From: Rhodococcus rhodnii
Lineage (GTDB): Bacteria > Actinomycetota > Actinomycetes > Mycobacteriales > Pseudonocardiaceae
DNA length: 64,000 bases
NCBI GenBank assembly: GCA_000720375.1
Contig: JOAA01000027.1
Coordinates: 1 to 64,000 of the forward strand
Direction: 5' to 3'
In this document: positions 61,587 through 64,000 of the stretch, piece after piece
How positions within the stretch are numbered: the first letter of the stretch is position 1
Layout of the letters: every line of letters begins with the position of its first letter
Translations under genes and position numbers: made by a program
The notes under the pieces: model-generated
Databases searched by the model: none
What the model saw: the letters and a program-made list of their open reading frames with translations, nothing else
Told to the model about the DNA's origin: nothing

Positions 61587-62021
61587 GATCTCTCCGGTCA
61601 GGAATGCTGGAATCCCAGCGGCTGACAACATCGTCGTTTCTGAAGAGTCAGCCGAGCCCCGCAGCGTGCACGAGACTATTTGTGCAGCATCCTGCCGTTT
61701 CCCGCACAACGCCTGAAGACGCAGCCCGACGGTCACTCCAACAGCCCAGTCATCAGACACGAACGAGTGACCTTTTACCGCTCGGCCAGAACCGCACCAG
61801 TCGGCGCTTGGCGCGAACGGCCAGAACTCGAACGGCTTGGCGCCAGCGGGCCGATCACGCATGGGCCGGGCCACCACCCAATAACACAACTCCACGGTTT
61901 CGAGTAATTCTGCAGCGGGTTTCAGGCACCACTGAAAGGGTGTACGCTTTACGCGGGTTGGCCGGTGAAAATTCCGCAAACGGCTCCTACGTTCCGCGCG
62001 TTCGGTGTAACGTCCCGGCCC
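61587..62021. other. Intergenic region, nothing recognised
   Basis: About 435 bases without a convincing gene lie between the small coupled ORF and the secreted protein gene. Open frames on both strands have no ribosome site and no recognisable motif. It presumably carries the promoters of the divergent units. Confidence 0.5.
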
Positions 62022-62330
62022 GTGAAGAAACTTGCTATCGCATCGGCCGCGGCCGTGCTCACGTGTATCGCTATCGCACCGAGCGCGGGAGCGGCCGAAA
62101 ATTCGTCCGCCGGCACTCAGTCCTTCTACGACTGCGGATTCATTGAGGGGTACAAGACGCCTGGCGGTCGCGCTTGGTACAACCACTGCGGCGAAAGCCC
62201 GGTCAAGATCATCGTCGAGAACATCTGGTTCACCGACAAGGAAAAGTGCGTCCCCGGGGGAATCACCGACATCGAGTACTACGTCGACGGCTGGAAAACG
62301 CGCGACGCCTGGTCCGTCGGCTCCTGCTGA
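62022..62330 (+). CDS. Small secreted protein (possibly DUF6355-like)
   Basis: 102 aa from GTG 62022; upstream frame is open but lacks protein character. Residues 1-27 are a signal peptide (KLAIASAAAVLTCIAIAPSA, cleavage at GAA). The mature part has four Cys (YDCGFIEG, YNHCGESP, EKCVPGG, VGSC at the end). The spacing of the CGF...YxHC...C.PG pattern recalls DUF6355 proteins, some of which are annotated with natural-product loci. Disulfide-rich and exported; function unknown. A strong terminator follows. Confidence 0.65.
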   Translation: MKKLAIASAAAVLTCIAIAPSAGAAENSSAGTQSFYDCGFIEGYKTPGGRAWYNHCGESPVKIIVENIWFTDKEKCVPGGITDIEYYVDGWKTRDAWSVGSC

Positions 62331-62348
62331 ACCTGTCCGTCATGAATG

Positions 62349-62378
62349 AACCCGGCGGCCCCATCGGGCCGCCGGGTT
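62349..62378 (+). terminator. Strong terminator hairpin
   Basis: AACCCGGCGGCCC (62349-62361) pairs perfectly over 13 bp with GGGCCGCCGGGTT (62366-62378) across a 4-base loop (CATC). It lies 18 bases after the small secreted protein gene. Confidence 0.85.
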
Positions 62379-62478
62379 ACTCGATTGACTCTTCCTGTTT
62401 CAGCCCGCTGACGGGGAACACCAACGCCTGTTCTTTGCGAAATTCGATCTCAGCCAGACAGGGCCACCCGGGCGTGAC

Positions 62479-62694
62479 TCAGTAGTAGAAGACCCACTCT
62501 TGTTTTTCCCACGGGTCCGTCACGAGGTTGCACGGCGTCGGGTTGTACCTCATGTACTTCACCCGCACCTCTTCACATTCCGCCTTGGTGTCGTAGGGAC
62601 CGGCTTGCGTCGCGTTGGCCGCCGGGGCGACCGCAAGGGCGACCGCCGCGCCGATCGCCGTGGTCGCAAGTGCGCGAAGAACAAGTTTTGTCAT
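62479..62694 (-). CDS. Small secreted protein
   Basis: 71 aa from ATG 62694 (GGGGGTCTG upstream). Residues 1-26 form a signal peptide (KLVLRALATTAIGAAVALAV, cleavage after ANA). The mature 45 residues contain two Cys (AECEEVRV, TPCNLV) and many aromatic residues near the end (WEKQEWVFYY). No family recognised. It is convergent with the preceding gene and shares the hairpin region. Confidence 0.65.
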   Translation of the reverse strand: MTKLVLRALATTAIGAAVALAVAPAANATQAGPYDTKAECEEVRVKYMRYNPTPCNLVTDPWEKQEWVFYY

Positions 62695-62773
62695 CAGACC
62701 CCCAGCCGAGATGATGATCGGACCCGCGAAGGCTATGGGCGTCGCGGCAGGCCTGTCCACTGGCTTCAGTTCT

Positions 62774-62962
62774 GGCTGAAGGCCGGTACGGAAGTTCTGG
62801 GATGAACCGTGCCCATTCCGATTGAGTGAGATTGCGGGCGAGAGTGTCGCAGATCTGTTGCGCCGCGCATTCCACGTTCGTGTCCCACAGGATCACGGTG
62901 TGATCGACACTGGTACTGGCCAGCATCTGTCCGTCGAGACTGATCGCCATCGCCTTGCACTC
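62774..62962 (-). pseudogene. C-terminal fragment of a WD40-repeat protein
   Basis: The minus strand reads AMAISLDGQMLASTSVDHTV then ILWDTNVECAAQQICD and LTQSEWARFIPELPYRPS, which is one WD40 blade followed by the standard tail (EWxRYxPxxPYxPxC) of actinobacterial NB-ARC/WD40 regulators. There is no further upstream frame, and the terminal Cys and stop are missing. It is a remnant. The bases 62963-63204 hold nothing else recognisable. Confidence 0.65.
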
Positions 62963-63204
62963 CGGCACGTTGCCAACGTCACCGCGAGGCTCGGCAGCTT
63001 CCGGCCGTTCACCACGTGCCACCGCCTGCCTCCCTGCGTACCCAGCCGCGCTGGCCCCTCCGGTTGTTCACCATTGATTGTTTTTACAACCAGCCACGAC
63101 ACTGAAAAACCGCCAACCGCTAAACAGTATTCCGACTGGTCACCGCACGCGATGTCGTTGCGCAGTCAGCAATTCAGTTGCGGGACATAACCAGGAGGGA
63201 ACAC

Positions 63205-63693
63205 ATGTCACGAAAGCTGCTGGCCAGGATCGGGGGCACCACGGCCGCGGTCATCGCGTTGAGCGCGACAGTGCTCACCACACCAGCGTCGGCCGGACCG
63301 CCACTCGGCGAGGAGCCCATACCAAGCGATTCCACGCCACTTGGACCGTTTTGCGACGCCGGCTACCACTGCGTGTTCTTCTTCAACCTCGGTAGCGCAA
63401 GACACTCTTACTTCAACACCGACGACAACTTCACCAACGACGTCTTCGACAACCACTTCAATGTGAACGACAACATCGCATCAGCGAGCAACTCCAGCAC
63501 CGGAGGTTACGAGAGCCACTACTACTACGACGTTGGCTTCCAGGGTGGTCTGGTGTTCTGCGTGAACCCCGGTGGCGCCGTGGACTCACATGAGCTCACT
63601 ACTGACGGCATTCGCAACAACCATGTCGCGCAGCAGGACGAGGCAAGCTCACTGCGGTTGCGACCGACCACGACGATCCCATGCTTCAACTGA
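63205..63693 (+). CDS. Secreted peptidase-inhibitor-like protein (I36 family type)
   Basis: 162 aa from ATG 63205 with AGGAGGGA upstream. Signal peptide 1-31 (LLARIGGTTAAVIALSATVL, cleavage ASA). The mature part begins with CDAGYHCVFFFNLG, the C..G..C..F....F pattern of the inhibitor I36/beta-gamma-crystallin-like family, and continues with Asn- and Asp-rich repeats (NFTNDVFDNHFNVNDNIASA). Two more Cys appear late (VFCVNPGG, IPCFN). It would act outside the cell, perhaps inhibiting a metalloprotease. Its stop overlaps the start of the next gene. Confidence 0.7.
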   Translation: MSRKLLARIGGTTAAVIALSATVLTTPASAGPPLGEEPIPSDSTPLGPFCDAGYHCVFFFNLGSARHSYFNTDDNFTNDVFDNHFNVNDNIASASNSSTGGYESHYYYDVGFQGGLVFCVNPGGAVDSHELTTDGIRNNHVAQQDEASSLRLRPTTTIPCFN

Positions 63694-64000
63694 CCGATGA
63701 CACGCCTGACGGACCCGACGACGTACGGTCGCCGGGCCGCCGGCACCGGCTTGCGGTCGTGCTGGCACTTACGCTCGTGGCAGTGGCGGCGTCAGCCGCG
63801 CTGGTTCGTCCGGACGACGCGAGAACGCTACCGTCGACCCACAGCGAACCGCCGATCTTCGCGCTCTTCCAACACGACCCAGCCGCACAGCGGCGGATCT
63901 CGGTGGCGAGCGAACGGCTGGTGACCGACTGCATGGCACGTGCCGGGCTGCGTTACCAGTCGGCACTGCTCGCCCTTGACGGCGAACCACAACAAGAACC
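63681..64000 (+). CDS. Membrane-anchored protein, partial (runs off right edge)
   Basis: ATG 63681 lies inside the last codons of the inhibitor-like gene and the frame stays open to the window end (about 106 codons). It starts MLQLTDDTPDGPDDVRSPGR, has one membrane helix (LAVVLALTLVAVAASAALV) and a soluble part with ASERLVTDCMARAGLRYQSA. The overlap suggests translational coupling to the secreted inhibitor-like protein. Family unknown; the remainder of the gene is outside the window. Confidence 0.65.
   Translation, partial: MLQLTDDTPDGPDDVRSPGRRHRLAVVLALTLVAVAASAALVRPDDARTLPSTHSEPPIFALFQHDPAAQRRISVASERLVTDCMARAGLRYQSALLALDGEPQQE

Noticed and set aside
1..64000. tRNA, rRNA and CRISPR arrays
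   Set aside because: No cloverleaf with conserved TTCRA arm, no rRNA-like stretch and no regularly spaced repeats were seen on reading; small ncRNAs could be missed.

Overview
The base composition (uniformly high GC), the dense short-overlap operons, AfsR/SARP and ROK regulators, Streptomyces-type secreted proteins and the actinobacterial 'anchored repeat' zinc transporter all point to a filamentous actinobacterium, most like the Pseudonocardiales (Amycolatopsis/Kibdelosporangium/Lentzea type). That placement is inference from gene content. The window looks like a chromosomal arm rich in accessory genes: about 48 intact or partial genes, no rRNA, no recognisable tRNA and no CRISPR array, but many gene remnants (IS630 end, IstB fragment, CBS/DUF1918 fragment, methyltransferase fragment, MmyB-type regulator fragment, WD40 fragment).

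Layout. 1-5.6 kb: end of an IS630-type transposase, a secreted HAF-repeat protein, a secreted S1 protease, a SnoaL-like protein and a 720-aa protein combining an N-terminal motif typical of contractile-injection cargo with a C-terminal ADP-ribosyltransferase fold. 5.6-13.2 kb (minus): a six-gene, tightly overlapping operon (ROK regulator, sulfonate/sulfate-ester-type ABC importer, sulfatase, secreted GH43 glycosidase) with a perfect palindrome in front of it. 13.2-16.7 kb: small enzymes, a serine hydrolase and a divergent double-HTH regulator. 16.9-19.8 kb: AfsR-type SARP-NTPase-TPR regulator. 19.9-25.0 kb: lipoprotein, TPR protein and DUF4331 protein, then a secreted carboxylesterase.

25.2-29.9 kb is a compact class I lanthipeptide locus: a 58-aa precursor with an FDLD leader motif and a Cys/Ser/Thr-rich C-terminus, a hairpin, a full-length LanB dehydratase and a LanC cyclase, without transporter or protease. 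30-41 kb holds a membrane-anchored NACHT NTPase (possible anti-phage STAND protein), a FAD monooxygenase and a four-gene set: Ser/Thr kinase fused to a STAND NTPase and WD40 propellers, an FHA-like protein and two small coiled-coil membrane proteins. At 43.3-44.3 kb is a very close homologue of the Pseudomonas ethylene-forming enzyme.

46-51 kb: XRE-cupin regulator with a B3/B4 protein, and a two-component system divergent from a drug-type ABC exporter. 51-59.5 kb appears to be metal-uptake territory: two coupled IrtAB/YbtPQ-like ABC half-transporters behind an IdeR-type iron box and a second palindrome that resembles a Zur-type box in front of the four-gene anchored-repeat zinc ABC operon; the two systems may share a regulator. 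60-64 kb: a sigma-like HTH fused to a GAF-type domain, preceded by a translationally coupled 40-aa ORF, then several small secreted proteins, including a peptidase-inhibitor-like protein and a gene running off the right edge.
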